Positions 40,591 to 49,756 of a DNA stretch of 64,000 nucleotides are shown in pieces. Location: contig NZ_JXRP01000013.1 in NCBI RefSeq assembly GCF_000829435.1, positions 96,794 through 160,793 on the forward strand, given 5' to 3'. The stretch comes from Jeotgalibacillus soli. Lineage in GTDB: Bacteria > Bacillota > Bacilli > Bacillales > Jeotgalibacillaceae. Both the position numbers and the translations under genes were made by a program. The notes beneath the pieces were generated by a model that was given only the letters and a program-made list of their open reading frames with translations, ran no database searches and had not been told where the DNA came from. The stretch's first letter is position 1. Every line of letters starts with the position of its first letter.

Positions 40591-40944
40591 ATGAAAAAGG
40601 TTGGTTTATTTATAGCAGCTGCAATTGCTGTTGCGGTATTGCTTTCAAACCTAGGCTCACTTTTAGGCCTTGTGATTAGTTTAGCTGTTCTCTATTTTGC
40701 AGCTAAGGGCTTTTTAAAAACTTCATCAGCATTTTCGAAAGTGCTATGGGGTGTTGTTGCGATCGTTGCAGCGATCACGGCAGTAGCAAATATTCCAGCC
40801 ATTCTTGGGCTTCTCGCCATTTATGTTTTATATGTAGTCTATAAGAAATGGAACAGCACCAAGCGTGAGGCAGTGACAGAATCAAGAGATCCATTCGTTC
40901 ATTTTGAAAAACAATGGGCCGAGCTTAGCAAAAAATCAAACTAA
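40591..40944 (+). CDS. liaI: LiaI-like membrane anchor protein
   Basis: A 117-residue protein with two to three hydrophobic segments in the first 85 residues (LFIAAAIAVAVLLSNLGSLL, LWGVVAIVAAITAVANIPAI) and a charged cytosolic tail. In B. subtilis, LiaI recruits LiaH to the membrane under envelope stress. Identity is supported mostly by position as the first gene before a PspA homologue and the LiaFSR genes. The ribosome site is AAAGGAGGAAC. Confidence 0.82.
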   Translation: MKKVGLFIAAAIAVAVLLSNLGSLLGLVISLAVLYFAAKGFLKTSSAFSKVLWGVVAIVAAITAVANIPAILGLLAIYVLYVVYKKWNSTKREAVTESRDPFVHFEKQWAELSKKSN

Positions 40945-40968
40945 AAATGACTTAAGGAGAGAGACTAA

Positions 40969-41607
40969 ATGACAAACCTTCTAACCCGTCTAAAAAATAC
41001 GATTCAAGCCGATCTTCATGAAGCATTGGATTATAAAGAGGGGAAAAATCCGGTTGCTGTGCTTAACCACTATTTACGTGAATGTGAAAAGGAAGTAGAA
41101 AAAGTGGGCAAGCTTGTGGATCGACAACAGTTATTGAAAGAAGAATTTACGAAAGAACAACACGCTTCCAGGGAAATGGTTCAAAAGCGAGACCATCAGG
41201 TGCGAGTAGCAGAACAAGCAGGTGAAACCGAGCTTGCCTCCTTTGCACTTCGTGAACTTACTTATTACATCGAACGTGAAGAACGCTTATCCTTATCGAT
41301 CGAGGAAGTGAAAAAGCAGCTTCTGGCGTTAGAACAAAAACATGGTGAGATGAAGCATAAGCTTAAAGATATGTACATCAAGCGATTGGAGCTAATGGGC
41401 CGAGAAAATGTTGTAAGGGCAAACCGCAGAGCAGACCATGTACTTAGTGAAAAATCAAATTCAACAAGCGGGAATCGTTTTGATGAGATGGAGTGCTACA
41501 TTGATCAGCTGGAAAAAGGACTGCAGCATCGCTATAATGAACACACAATTGATCAACGAATTGCTCAGCTTGAAAAGGATTTGAATGAAAAACAGCTTCA
41601 GAACTAA
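40969..41607 (+). CDS. liaH: PspA/IM30-family phage shock protein LiaH
   Basis: A 212-residue coiled-coil protein of the PspA/Vipp1 (ESCRT-III-like) family. It starts MTNLLTRLKNTIQADLHEAL and is almost entirely charged heptad helix. It forms large oligomers that protect the membrane when cell-wall antibiotics act. It is slightly shorter than B. subtilis LiaH (225). It lies 24 bases after liaI. Confidence 0.9.
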   Translation: MTNLLTRLKNTIQADLHEALDYKEGKNPVAVLNHYLRECEKEVEKVGKLVDRQQLLKEEFTKEQHASREMVQKRDHQVRVAEQAGETELASFALRELTYYIEREERLSLSIEEVKKQLLALEQKHGEMKHKLKDMYIKRLELMGRENVVRANRRADHVLSEKSNSTSGNRFDEMECYIDQLEKGLQHRYNEHTIDQRIAQLEKDLNEKQLQN

Positions 41608-41617
41608 CAAAAATCAG

Positions 41618-41655
41618 AAGCGAGAGGAGCTAGTAAAACTGGTTTCTCTCGTATT
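41618..41655 (+). terminator. Hairpin between liaH and liaF
   Basis: CGAGAG pairs with CTCTCG around a partly paired interior, with a weak U tail. A leaky stop here would make liaIH more abundant than liaFSR, as in B. subtilis. Confidence 0.55.
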
Positions 41656-41784
41656 CTATTAAATTCAATTGTTATCAGCGAATAGAGAAAGTTACAATAG
41701 AGGATGAAGGCATCAGCCAATAACCAGAATCGGTTTCTGATCATTGGCTGGTATCTTGATGTGAAAGAAAAGGAGGGAAGAGGG

Positions 41785-42522
41785 ATGTTCAAGCAATGGA
41801 AAACAGATGCAGTGTCCTTTTGGGTCTTAATTGGGCTGGTCCTGCTATTAATAGAAGTTTCTTTTTTTGATGGAGGAAAGCTTTTTTCCCTCTTTTTTTC
41901 AGTCTTATTTATTTATTTTGGAAGAGCAAAATTTCATCGTTTATATGGGAAGATCCTTTTCGGATTAGGGATTATTTCATTGGCGGTCGGTGTCATTACG
42001 ATGTTTACGATTAGGTTTTTATTAATAGCGCTTGCGATCTATTGGATCCGTGAGTATCTCCAGTCAAGAAAGTATCCTAAGGTTATTGCACTCGCTATTG
42101 AAGAGCAAAGGGACGAATTGAGAACGGAAGAGCTTAAGTTTGAACGGCAAAAGCTTTTGATAAATAAATGGGTGGGCAATCAGCAAACACCCTCTTCAAG
42201 CTATGAATGGCAGGATATTCACATTCAGAATGGTATAGGCGATACGACGATTGATTTAAGCAACACAGTACTGCCAAAAGGTGAGTCCGTCATTTCAATC
42301 AGGAGCAGTATTGGGAAGATTACGCTGCTAGTTCCTTACGAGCTTGATATTGCCTTACGTCATTCAGCCGTGATAGGAAATGCATCTCTGTTCCACCATA
42401 TGCCAACAAGGCTTTGGAATGAAAGCGTTCAGTATGAAACCGAACAATATAGGGAAGCGGCGCAAAAAGTGAAAGTTGTCACTTCTGTATGGATTGGTGA
42501 TATTGAGGTGAAGCGCGTATGA
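41785..42522 (+). CDS. liaF: LiaF, membrane inhibitor of the LiaSR two-component system
   Basis: A 245-residue protein with four hydrophobic segments in residues 10-115 and a C-terminal beta-rich DUF2154/LiaF domain (DIHIQNGIGDTTIDLSN onward). LiaF holds LiaS in its inactive state without stress. The ATG after AAGGAGGGAAG is chosen. It overlaps liaS by 4 bases (ATGA). Confidence 0.9.
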   Translation: MFKQWKTDAVSFWVLIGLVLLLIEVSFFDGGKLFSLFFSVLFIYFGRAKFHRLYGKILFGLGIISLAVGVITMFTIRFLLIALAIYWIREYLQSRKYPKVIALAIEEQRDELRTEELKFERQKLLINKWVGNQQTPSSSYEWQDIHIQNGIGDTTIDLSNTVLPKGESVISIRSSIGKITLLVPYELDIALRHSAVIGNASLFHHMPTRLWNESVQYETEQYREAAQKVKVVTSVWIGDIEVKRV

Positions 42523-43565
42523 GCATATTGACGAGAATGATGGCACAGACGGCAGGATTAACCATCGTCATTTTAGTTTTTAGCTTTGGACTTTATCTGT
42601 TCTTTTTTCCTCCTAGAACGTGGGGAACTCTTTGGGCCACTGAAATTATAGATATTCCAATTGGTTTGTTCATTGTATTCGGGAGTGTAACATTGGCAGG
42701 AGCGTGGTCCATTATTCAGGGGGTAAGCATACGTAATCAGATACACTATGTTAACCAGCAGCTGACAGATTTGGAGCTTGGAAGATCTACTGTGCAAGGG
42801 AATCCTCCCTCCATTCCAGAGCTGCAGCAATTATCTGAACGGGCAAATCATATTCAGTCCATCATTAATGAGCAAGCAAAAACAGCTCAAAAGCTTGCAA
42901 GTGAAAAGGTTGAAAATCAAGAAAAGCTTATACAGGAAATGGTCTCACAAGAGCGCAACCGTCTTGCCCGTGAACTGCATGATTCGGTAAGTCAACAGCT
43001 TTTTGCGGCATCCATGATGATGTCAGCAGTGAATGAATCCAAAGATTCAACAAATGTCAGAGAAGCAAAGCAGCTGCAAATGGTTGAAGAAATGATTCAC
43101 CAATCGCAGCTTGAAATGCGTGCTCTTCTTCTTCATTTAAGACCCGTTGCGCTAAAAGGGAAGACGCTAAAAGAAGGAATAGAAGAGCTGCTGCTGGAAT
43201 TACAGCATAAGGTTCCGCTTGCTATCGCATGGAAGACGGAGGATATGAAGCTGGCAAAAGGAATTGAAGATCATTTGTTTCGTATTCTTCAAGAATCGGT
43301 ATCGAATACACTAAGACATGCGAAGGCTACCATGCTTGATGTTTTATGTATTCAGCGGGATGGCTATGTCATTCTTCGCGTGCAGGATGATGGCAGCGGA
43401 TTTAATGTTTCAGAGGGAAAAACAGGATCCTACGGACTTCAAAATATGAGAGAACGTGCAATTGAAATTGGGGGAACCTTTAAACTCATTTCATTGCCAA
43501 ACAAGGGAACAAAATTAGAAGTAAAGGTTCCATTTGAATCAAGGAAGGAGGCAAAGCATGATTAA
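42519..43565 (+). CDS. liaS: Sensor histidine kinase LiaS
   Basis: A 348-residue NarL-type kinase. It has two membrane helices (residues 10-35 and 47-67) with a very short outside loop (intramembrane-sensing), a cytosolic coiled coil, HisKA_3 box [16 protein letters not shown], and an ATPase domain with [17 protein letters not shown] and VQDDGSGF. It senses lipid-II-cycle damage and phosphorylates LiaR. Its end overlaps the start of liaR. Confidence 0.92.
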   Translation: MSILTRMMAQTAGLTIVILVFSFGLYLFFFPPRTWGTLWATEIIDIPIGLFIVFGSVTLAGAWSIIQGVSIRNQIHYVNQQLTDLELGRSTVQGNPPSIPELQQLSERANHIQSIINEQAKTAQKLASEKVENQEKLIQEMVSQERNRLARELHDSVSQQLFAASMMMSAVNESKDSTNVREAKQLQMVEEMIHQSQLEMRALLLHLRPVALKGKTLKEGIEELLLELQHKVPLAIAWKTEDMKLAKGIEDHLFRILQESVSNTLRHAKATMLDVLCIQRDGYVILRVQDDGSGFNVSEGKTGSYGLQNMRERAIEIGGTFKLISLPNKGTKLEVKVPFESRKEAKHD

Positions 43566-44190
43566 GGTATTATTTGTTGATGATCACGAAATGGTGCGAA
43601 TTGGTGTCGGCTCCTACCTGTCTGCTCAGTCCGATATTGAAGTGATCGGAGAGGCAGAAGATGGCGGTATAGCGGTTAATATGGCGCTCGAGCTGCGTCC
43701 GGATATTATTTTAATGGATCTTGTCATGGAGCAAATGGATGGAATTGAAGCAACACGACGTATTATCGACGCTTGGCCGGATGCGAAAATTATTATTGTG
43801 ACCAGCTTTTTAGACGATGAGAAGGTCTATCCAGCACTTGAAGCCGGAGCGACAAGCTATATGCTGAAAACATCAAAGGCAAGTGAGATTGCGAATGCAA
43901 TACGAAAAACCTTCCATGGAGAAACCGTGCTTGAGCCTGAAGTGACAGGCAAAATGATGAAGAAAATGAGGCAGGGTGACAAACGTCCACTTCATGATGA
44001 ATTAACCGCACGTGAGAGGGAAGTACTCCATTTAATGACAGAAGGAAAAACAAATCAAGAGATTGCAGATGAGCTTTTTATTGCACTTAAGACGGTGAAA
44101 ACCCATGTCAGCAATATCCTGAGCAAGTTGGAGGTTCAGGATCGCACTCAAGCTGTGATCTATGCTTTTAAACACTCACTCGTTCAGTAA
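43558..44190 (+). CDS. liaR: Response regulator LiaR
   Basis: A 210-residue NarL/FixJ regulator with phospho-acceptor Asp54 (IILMDLVME), acidic pocket VDDHE and a LuxR-type helix-turn-helix ([20 protein letters not shown]) at the C-terminus. The downstream ATG with GGAGGC 7 bases ahead is preferred. It activates its own operon in known systems. Confidence 0.93.
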   Translation: MIKVLFVDDHEMVRIGVGSYLSAQSDIEVIGEAEDGGIAVNMALELRPDIILMDLVMEQMDGIEATRRIIDAWPDAKIIIVTSFLDDEKVYPALEAGATSYMLKTSKASEIANAIRKTFHGETVLEPEVTGKMMKKMRQGDKRPLHDELTAREREVLHLMTEGKTNQEIADELFIALKTVKTHVSNILSKLEVQDRTQAVIYAFKHSLVQ

Positions 44191-44268
44191 ATTAGCCGCT
44201 TGCTTCGTTTTACCATTCTGTATTTCGGGGTAAAGAATAGAATACTAATCCTGAAAAGAGTGATCGCT

Positions 44269-44883
44269 ATGAATTCTTTTTTAAAGACGAATGCAAAAAA
44301 CTGCAGATGGATGTCAGAGCCTTCCTCATGGTCATTAAAAGAGGAGAAGCTGGTACTGACAACGGAGGAAGAAACAGATTTTTGGCGCAAAACACATTAT
44401 GGATTCGAACGAATGAATGCCCATGTTTTTTATCAGGAAATTGTCGGTGATTTCGAAATGGAAGTTGCCTTGAAAATGGAGGACCCCTCCAGCTTATACG
44501 ATCAGGCCGGATTGGTTGTTATGGTATCAGAAAATTGCTGGCTTAAAACCTCATTAGAATTCAGAATGGACGGACCATCCTATCTTGGTTCGGTCGTTAC
44601 AAATAATGGGTATTCAGACTGGGCAACAAGAAACTATCCAAGTGCTTGGGCGGCTGCACCTTTAGCCTTTAAAGTCAAACGGACAAATGGCGATTATCAA
44701 ATCTGGGCAAAAAGCAAGGCAGATGGAGAAACTGGACAATATGAGCAGCTTCGGATCGCAAGACTTCATGAAGATGATCATGATCAGCCAATCAGAATTG
44801 GTTTATATGCATGCAGTCCCTCTAAGAACGCTTCTTTTACCACAACGTTTCACTCTTGGAAGGTTCAAATGGAAGTGAAATAA
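44269..44883 (+). CDS. DUF1349 family protein
   Basis: A 204-residue protein of the DUF1349 family (concanavalin/lectin-like beta sandwich), with the typical FWRKTHYGFERMNAHVFYQE, YDQAGLVVMVSENCWLKTSL and WAAAPLAFKVKRTNGDYQIW segments. Members are annotated as regulation-of-enolase proteins in fungi; the bacterial role is unknown. The ATG with AAGAGTGATCGCT upstream is the start. It follows liaR by about 80 bases and could share its transcript. Confidence 0.78.
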   Translation: MNSFLKTNAKNCRWMSEPSSWSLKEEKLVLTTEEETDFWRKTHYGFERMNAHVFYQEIVGDFEMEVALKMEDPSSLYDQAGLVVMVSENCWLKTSLEFRMDGPSYLGSVVTNNGYSDWATRNYPSAWAAAPLAFKVKRTNGDYQIWAKSKADGETGQYEQLRIARLHEDDHDQPIRIGLYACSPSKNASFTTTFHSWKVQMEVK

Positions 44884-45195
44884 CGTCTTAGAAGAGAGAG
44901 TTGATTTTCTCTTTTCTTATATAAGGTCCTTCAAAGATTAAAAATAAAATAATCCGGAGACTAATTTTCTATCATGTTCGATTTTGAGATACACATTAGA
45001 AATTAGTAGATGAAATTGTAACAGAATTGGTCCCCCGATTAACTGGTTTATTAACATCAGTTATTGGTACTTAAAATGCTCAGGGCATAAAAGTTCTGAG
45101 CATTTGTTTATAAATAGATTTACTCAATAAAAGTCAACCTTAAATAATTAAAAACCCTATCCCTTTACTTTTTGATTATCACTTTATCAGTCTTT
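44884..45195. other. Intergenic region with a terminator-like hairpin and one short coding trace
   Basis: The plus strand near 45015-45073 reads DEIVTELVPRLTGLLTSVIG and one further residue before a stop, with no start. It may be the tail of a lost gene. The hairpin at 45074-45107 follows. Confidence 0.3.
45074..45107 (+). terminator. Terminator-like hairpin
   Basis: AAATGCTCAG and CTGAGCATTT pair across a 12-base loop and end in TTTG. Confidence 0.65.
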
Positions 45196-45197
45196 CC

Positions 45198-45405
45198 TCA
45201 ATAAAGTGTAAACTTAAATTTCTCTGGCTTTTTTACATAGCTTCCGATAATAAAGGCACATTCAGTATAAAAAGTGTATTCGGTATCTGATCCTAAGCTC
45301 ATTTTATTATCCGGATACATAAGTTCATACCCGCTATGCTTGCCTTTCCCAAATTCTTCTTCGCCACATTTTTTTGCATTCTATTATTTTCGAAGAATTT
45401 TTCAT
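45198..45405 (-). pseudogene. Small gene of unknown function with a one-base frameshift
   Basis: GGAGGAG precedes ATG and the frame reads MKNSSKIIECKK. In the run of seven A that follows, the sensible frame changes to CGEEEFGKGKHSGYELMYPD and NKMSLGSDTEYTFYTECAFI and ends KPEKFKFTLY with TGA. One base more or less in that run would give a protein of about 69 residues. The family is not recognised. Confidence 0.5.
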
Positions 45406-45701
45406 TTAAACTCCTCCATTAGAAATATGTGAGCCCACTCCCGATGTAAATCCTAATATTATTACCTTTTGACTAGTTGAATACCGATTTTAATTAACGT
45501 TCTTACTATAATTACGAATAAGTTGTAAATTGGATTCATCTTCTTCATATTACCTGCTTTATTAGTTGAATAACGCTTACTTAAGTTTTAACATATGAAA
45601 TTCGTAAGTTGACAAAAACTTTGGGCATCATGCAGTTTCAGCTGTGAAATAATAGGTTGAATAGCTTAATTATTATTCGTGAATATTGATAAATCAATAA
45701 A

Positions 45702-45740
45702 AAAACAGTCCAATTCATATGCTAATTGGACTGTTTCTTT
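45702..45740. terminator. Symmetrical hairpin
   Basis: AAACAGTCCAATT and its complement with A and T runs outside. No intact gene points into it closely; the minus-strand coiled-coil gene ends 160 bases to the right. Confidence 0.65.
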
Positions 45741-45899
45741 GCATGTTCTTACTTGTTTTTTATTCTTAAATCAAACCTATTACTAATTTCCGTCTCTGGT
45801 TTAATTTATATAACATAAATTGGTTTAACTTGACCGTAGTAACCATGTTACATACATAAAATACGTGAGGTAATGTCATCCTCATTGGGAATGTGTTTG

Positions 45900-46274
45900 T
45901 TAAATTGCCTTAGCTTGAGTTTCTTCGTCCGGTTTTTCATCCTCATTTAATTCAGCTTTCAACCGATCAAGAACTATTGTATAAACATCTCTTCTTGCAT
46001 AATAATTATGTGGTTTTTGCTTTTCAACCTCAGCCAATCGGGTCATTAGAGTGGCTTGTTCTTCTGAAAACAGGTTTATATCATGATCAATATTTTCATT
46101 TTCCAAATCTTCATACATGTTTTTGAGTTCTTCTAGAATAATAAGTTGAATTTTTATTTCGGATATTTTTCTTTTTTCATATAAAACCTTCTCTTCGTAT
46201 TCCTGGATTTGTCCGTTTGTTAAATCTAATAATTTCTGCACAATCGTTATTTGGTATTCCACTTCATTAAACAT
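45900..46274 (-). CDS. Coiled-coil protein of unknown function
   Basis: A 124-residue highly charged protein predicted to be two long helices (residues 1-62, 70-118), without membrane segment or known motif. AAAGGAGTCAGGTC stands before the ATG, which supports a real gene. The C-terminus is acidic (NEDEKPDEETQ). Confidence 0.55.
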   Translation of the reverse strand: MFNEVEYQITIVQKLLDLTNGQIQEYEEKVLYEKRKISEIKIQLIILEELKNMYEDLENENIDHDINLFSEEQATLMTRLAEVEKQKPHNYYARRDVYTIVLDRLKAELNEDEKPDEETQAKAI

Positions 46275-46556
46275 GACCTGACTCCTTTCCTTAATTCGTT
46301 GTTGTACACCCGAAACATAGAAATGAAATTTTACTTTTGTTTATGAATACCCAAATTCATATTTATGTACTCGTATCATTTTTAAAAAAGATCGACCGTG
46401 ATTTTTCTATCGTTTTTCACCTTCGCTATTTAAGCGTAAGGATTTGATGAAAAAGAATAGATTAAAAGCCATTCTTTTAAAAGAAATGAACTTATTCGCA
46501 CAAGTTTAAAATTTATCGACTTTAAGCTCTCTGCAATGCAATCCGATTCATTGAAA
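46275..46556. other. Intergenic, nothing recognised
   Basis: An AT-rich stretch upstream of the coiled-coil gene, probably its promoter region. No RNA structure or coding trace was identified. Confidence 0.4.
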
Positions 46557-46588
46557 ACCCCCTCTATCTACTATGATAGAAGGGGATT
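46557..46588 (-). terminator. Terminator of ytiB
   Basis: CCCCCTCTATC and GATAGAAGGGG form a stem beyond the stop. Confidence 0.7.
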
Positions 46589-46600
46589 TTCTGGACCTAT

Positions 46601-47176
46601 TTATACACTTTTCAAGACTTCATATCCATCCTGTATCAGATCCAATTTCCCTGTGCCTGGGTCAATAACGAGTCCGTGAACAGGTATATCCTTGCTCATA
46701 AGGGGATGATTTCTTACCATATCAACGCTATTCTTCACGCTTTCGTTTACATTATCAAATCCCTTTAACCACTGGTGAAGATCAATTCCTGAATAGCTTA
46801 ATGTATCAATCGTTTTTTGTTTAATTCCACGCTCTAGCATTGTTTCAATCAGACTTTGGCTGTTAAGCGCGCCCATTCCGCAATCATGGTGCCCAATAAT
46901 AATGACCTCATCTGCTTGGAGAGCATAGACAGCAACGAGAAGGCTGCGCATAATACTTCCAAATGGGTGAGTGATCACCGCGCCGGCATTGCGAACAATT
47001 TTTACGTCACCGTTTTTCATATTCATTGATTTTGGTAATAGCTCGACCAGTCGAGTATCCATACATGTTAAAATAACGAGTTTTTTATCAGGGAATTTCG
47101 TGGTTGTAAATTCTTCATACCGTTTTTCTGATACGAATTCCTCATTAAACGTTAGAATGTCAGTTAAAAGTGTCAT
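46601..47176 (-). CDS. ytiB: Beta-class carbonic anhydrase, YtiB-like
   Basis: A 191-residue enzyme that interconverts CO2 and bicarbonate. The zinc ligands are Cys38, His96 and Cys99 (ILTCMDTRLVEL, IIIGHHDCGMG), with the catalytic dyad Asp40 and Arg42. Length and sequence match the B. subtilis YtiB group. The second of two adjacent ATGs is preferred (7 bases from AGGAGG). It is the active counterpart of the zinc-less paralogue at 51375. Confidence 0.92.
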   Translation of the reverse strand: MTLLTDILTFNEEFVSEKRYEEFTTTKFPDKKLVILTCMDTRLVELLPKSMNMKNGDVKIVRNAGAVITHPFGSIMRSLLVAVYALQADEVIIIGHHDCGMGALNSQSLIETMLERGIKQKTIDTLSYSGIDLHQWLKGFDNVNESVKNSVDMVRNHPLMSKDIPVHGLVIDPGTGKLDLIQDGYEVLKSV

Positions 47177-47216
47177 CATTAAACCTCCTGTATAAGATTA
47201 TGTATTTGCTCTATTG

Positions 47217-47257
47217 TAAAAAAAGAAAGGACATCTGTCGACTTTAACGGATATCCT
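47217..47257 (-). terminator. Terminator of the msrAB pseudogene
   Basis: AGGATATC and GATGTCCT pair on the minus strand, followed by TTTCTTTTTTT. Confidence 0.75.
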
Positions 47258-47277
47258 GAATGTTAAGTATTCGTAAT

Positions 47278-47849
47278 TTAGCTTGGTGATTGTGCTTCAA
47301 ATAAAGTAAGAAATTCTTCATAGCCTTCTGCTGCAAGGTCTTCAGCAGGAATAAAATGCAGTGCTGCTAAGTTCATGCAATACCTTAGGCTAGTTGGCTC
47401 AGGGCCGTCCTCAAACACATGACCAAGATGCGAGACAGCAAATTTACTTCGGATTTCTGTGCGGAGTCCCAATAATCCTAAATCATACTCTTCGACAATA
47501 TTATTGGGAGCTAGAGGCTGGGTAAATGATGGCCAGCCTGTACCGGAGTCCTATTTATGTGTTGAGCTAAAAAGAGGCTCACCCAACACGATAGCATCAT
47601 GATAAGATGGATTTTTCCTCCGCTCCGCCTGTATAGCCTGAGAAGGCATTTCTTACACCTTCCAGCTACTCAAATGGCGGTTCCATACACCAAAAGCATC
47701 CTCCGGCAAACGTTGCCACTTCCTCATTAGGTAGAATATTAAAGGACTGAAATGGTTTACTGCCAACAAAACGTCCCATTAACTGATCAGAAAAAGCAAT
47801 GGTGCCCAAAACAAAAGCAGCAAGGCTGATACCTAACCACTTTTTTCAC
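47278..47849 (-). pseudogene. Membrane-anchored MsrA-MsrB fusion with large internal deletion
   Basis: After GGAGGTGATC and a GTG, an N-terminal helix (WLGISLAAFVLGTIAFSDQL, one base out of frame with the GTG) leads to the MsrA active site FAGGCFWCMEPPFE, an in-frame TAG, then LEGVRNAFSGYTGG. Most of MsrA is missing: the text jumps to NPSYHDAI and EPLFSSTHK, a stop, [17 protein letters not shown] of MsrB, and an intact MsrB end ([26 protein letters not shown]). The gene once made an extracytoplasmic methionine sulfoxide reductase. Confidence 0.82.
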
Positions 47850-48133
47850 ACGATCACCTCCGCTCAATATTGATAGTATTGAAAAAATTTAAAAAATCAA
47901 TTTCTTTTTTTAACAATAACATATTTAGGAAGAAAAATAGAGCGCTAATGCTTTATTTAAAAACGGAAAAGGAAACGAAAGGTTATATATAGAATACTTA
48001 CCTATAAAGGATTCATCTGTTTAATGTAAATGACGAAAGAGCATCGTTTTGTCAGCAAGTCGCTTTGTCACAGCTGTACAACCACTTTCCACTTTTTAAT
48101 GGACTCCGAATTATTGGGAAGGGAGCGTGTGGG

Positions 48134-48619
48134 ATGGAGAATATTGAGATAACACATAAATCGAGCTTTTGTTTTGTTGGAATAGGATGGACAGGCACGT
48201 TTGAGGCAGCTGCTCATGGAGATATTCATCGTTTGTTTTATCGATGTAAAGAAACACTGCAGGCAAAGGGATTACTTGAAGGCAGAACGGATCTAATTGG
48301 TTTGTCCTACAGTGATCGCCAGAATGGCTTTACGTATTTTCTGGGGATTGAAGCGGATCAAAAGCTTCAGGTTCCCCGAGACATGCACAGTATAATAGTT
48401 CCTTCCTACGACTTTGTCACGGCAAGTCATAGCGGTCCGCAGGCATGGAAAATCTATGAGAAACTAAACGGCTGGATTCTTGAGCAGGGATATCACTTAA
48501 ATCATTATGGTGGTTTGAATCATATTGAAGTATATCCCATTGACTATGACCCCTACAGAACGAGCCTCACCTTTCAAATTGGAATTCCAATTAAAAAAAG
48601 TCGGCAAAGTGTTGAATAG
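48134..48619 (+). CDS. GyrI-like/AraC effector-binding domain protein
   Basis: A 161-residue protein with a duplicated SHS2-type fold as in GyrI/SbmC and the C-terminal domain of AraC-family regulators, without a DNA-binding part. Typical segments are the opening IEITHKSSFCFVGIGWTG, LIGLSYSDRQNGFTYFLGIE and WILEQGYHLNHYGGLNHIEV. These proteins bind small ligands. The ATG 8 bases after GGGAG is chosen; 23 in-frame codons upstream have no ribosome site. Confidence 0.72.
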   Translation: MENIEITHKSSFCFVGIGWTGTFEAAAHGDIHRLFYRCKETLQAKGLLEGRTDLIGLSYSDRQNGFTYFLGIEADQKLQVPRDMHSIIVPSYDFVTASHSGPQAWKIYEKLNGWILEQGYHLNHYGGLNHIEVYPIDYDPYRTSLTFQIGIPIKKSRQSVE

Positions 48620-48773
48620 GAAAACTTAGAGACATAGTGAATTAAAGGTAAGCAGGTAGACAAAATGAATCATAATGAATGGGGAAATACTAACTAAAGG
48701 TATTTTCTCTTTTTTTGACGAAAGGTTTGCAGAAGAATGGAACCATACCTATTTTGGTTCGAACGGAAGAATC

Positions 48774-48801
48774 TTGACATATATGTTGTACGTTGTATAA
48801 G
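48774..48801 (+). promoter_or_regulatory. SigA promoter of queF
   Basis: TTGACA and TATAAG with a 16-base spacer, about 25 bases before the preQ1 riboswitch. Confidence 0.7.
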
Positions 48802-48825
48802 ATGACAACGTACTTATAAGTACAG

Positions 48826-48863
48826 ACAGAGGTTCATAGTAGCAACCCTCTATAAAAAACTAT
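48826..48863 (+). ncRNA. preQ1 class I riboswitch
   Basis: AGAGGTTC, a short loop, ACCCTCT and TATAAAAAACTA: the stem and A-rich tail of the smallest aptamer class, upstream of queF which makes preQ1. Confidence 0.9.
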
Positions 48864-48902
48864 GGTTCATTGGAATCAGCGCTTCATTGAATCAGACAAG
48901 AG

Positions 48903-48937
48903 GGATGAATTGTGCAGTGTGTACACGTCCTTTTTTT
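48903..48937 (+). terminator. Expression-platform terminator of the preQ1 riboswitch
   Basis: GGATG pairs with CGTCC and TGTGCA with TGTACA around a bulge, followed by TTTTTTT. Control is therefore by premature termination. Confidence 0.65.
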
Positions 48938-48981
48938 GTGCGATCAAATGCAGCTGGCTGATGAATAAAGGAGGAACTAAA

Positions 48982-49479
48982 ATGTCTGGAAGATCAGATA
49001 AAGAATTAGAAGGCGTTACGTTATTAGGAAATCAAGGGGTAAAGTATTCCTTTGATTATGCTCCGGAGGTATTAGAATCCTTCGATAATAAACATCAAGG
49101 AAGAGACTACTTTGTAAAATTCAACTGTCCTGAATTTACATCGCTTTGCCCAATCACAAGTCAGCCGGATTTTGCGACGATTTATATAAGCTATATACCT
49201 GATGTGAAAATGGTTGAAAGTAAATCGCTGAAGCTTTACCTATTCAGCTTCCGCAACCACGGCGATTTTCACGAGGACTGCATGAACATTATCATGAACG
49301 ACTTGATCGAGCTAATGGACCCCCGCTACATCGAGGTATGGGGCAAGTTCACGCCTCGTGGCGGAATCTCCATTGATCCTTACACCAACTACGGCAAGCC
49401 AGGGACAAAATACGAGGAAATGGCCTTCCACCGCTTGATGCATCATGATATGTATCCGGAGACGGTTGATAATCGATAA
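48982..49479 (+). CDS. queF: 7-cyano-7-deazaguanine (preQ0) reductase QueF
   Basis: A 165-residue tunnelling-fold enzyme that reduces preQ0 to preQ1 with NADPH in queuosine biosynthesis. The catalytic Cys56 is in [13 protein letters not shown], and the QueF motif region [21 protein letters not shown] with substrate-binding Glu and His is complete. This is the short unimodular form. The ATG after AAGGAGGAAC is taken rather than an earlier in-frame start within the riboswitch leader. Confidence 0.95.
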   Translation: MSGRSDKELEGVTLLGNQGVKYSFDYAPEVLESFDNKHQGRDYFVKFNCPEFTSLCPITSQPDFATIYISYIPDVKMVESKSLKLYLFSFRNHGDFHEDCMNIIMNDLIELMDPRYIEVWGKFTPRGGISIDPYTNYGKPGTKYEEMAFHRLMHHDMYPETVDNR

Positions 49480-49521
49480 GAATTGACCTTAGAATACATG
49501 GGAATTATCAATTTTTACATG

Positions 49522-49743
49522 TTGACACCCCTCGTACTAAACGCTAAAGTATTACTTATCTTAATAACCGAGAGATGTTTATTTTAACTTCTACATTGGA
49601 TAGGGCTTTAGCATACCGTTAATAATTTTTATTGATTGTGTGAAAAAGCAGCCTACAAAGCATAAGAAGAATAGAAATAAGGTAAATCGGTATATTTCTT
49701 GGCTAGGAGACTAGGTGGGGAATATACCGATTTTTTTTTGTTA
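49522..49743 (+). promoter_or_regulatory. Promoter, structured leader and terminator before the MpsC-like gene
   Basis: TTGACA and TAAAGT are 17 bases apart. About 135 bases later a strong hairpin (AATCGGTATATT arm, nested CTAG-gaga-CTAG loop, arm complement, nine T; 49685-49739) ends 4 bases before the AAGGAGG of the next gene. This layout suggests an attenuator. The hairpin may instead simply end the queF transcript. I know no riboswitch class that fits. Confidence 0.45.
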
Positions 49744-49756
49744 AGGAGGAATTTTT

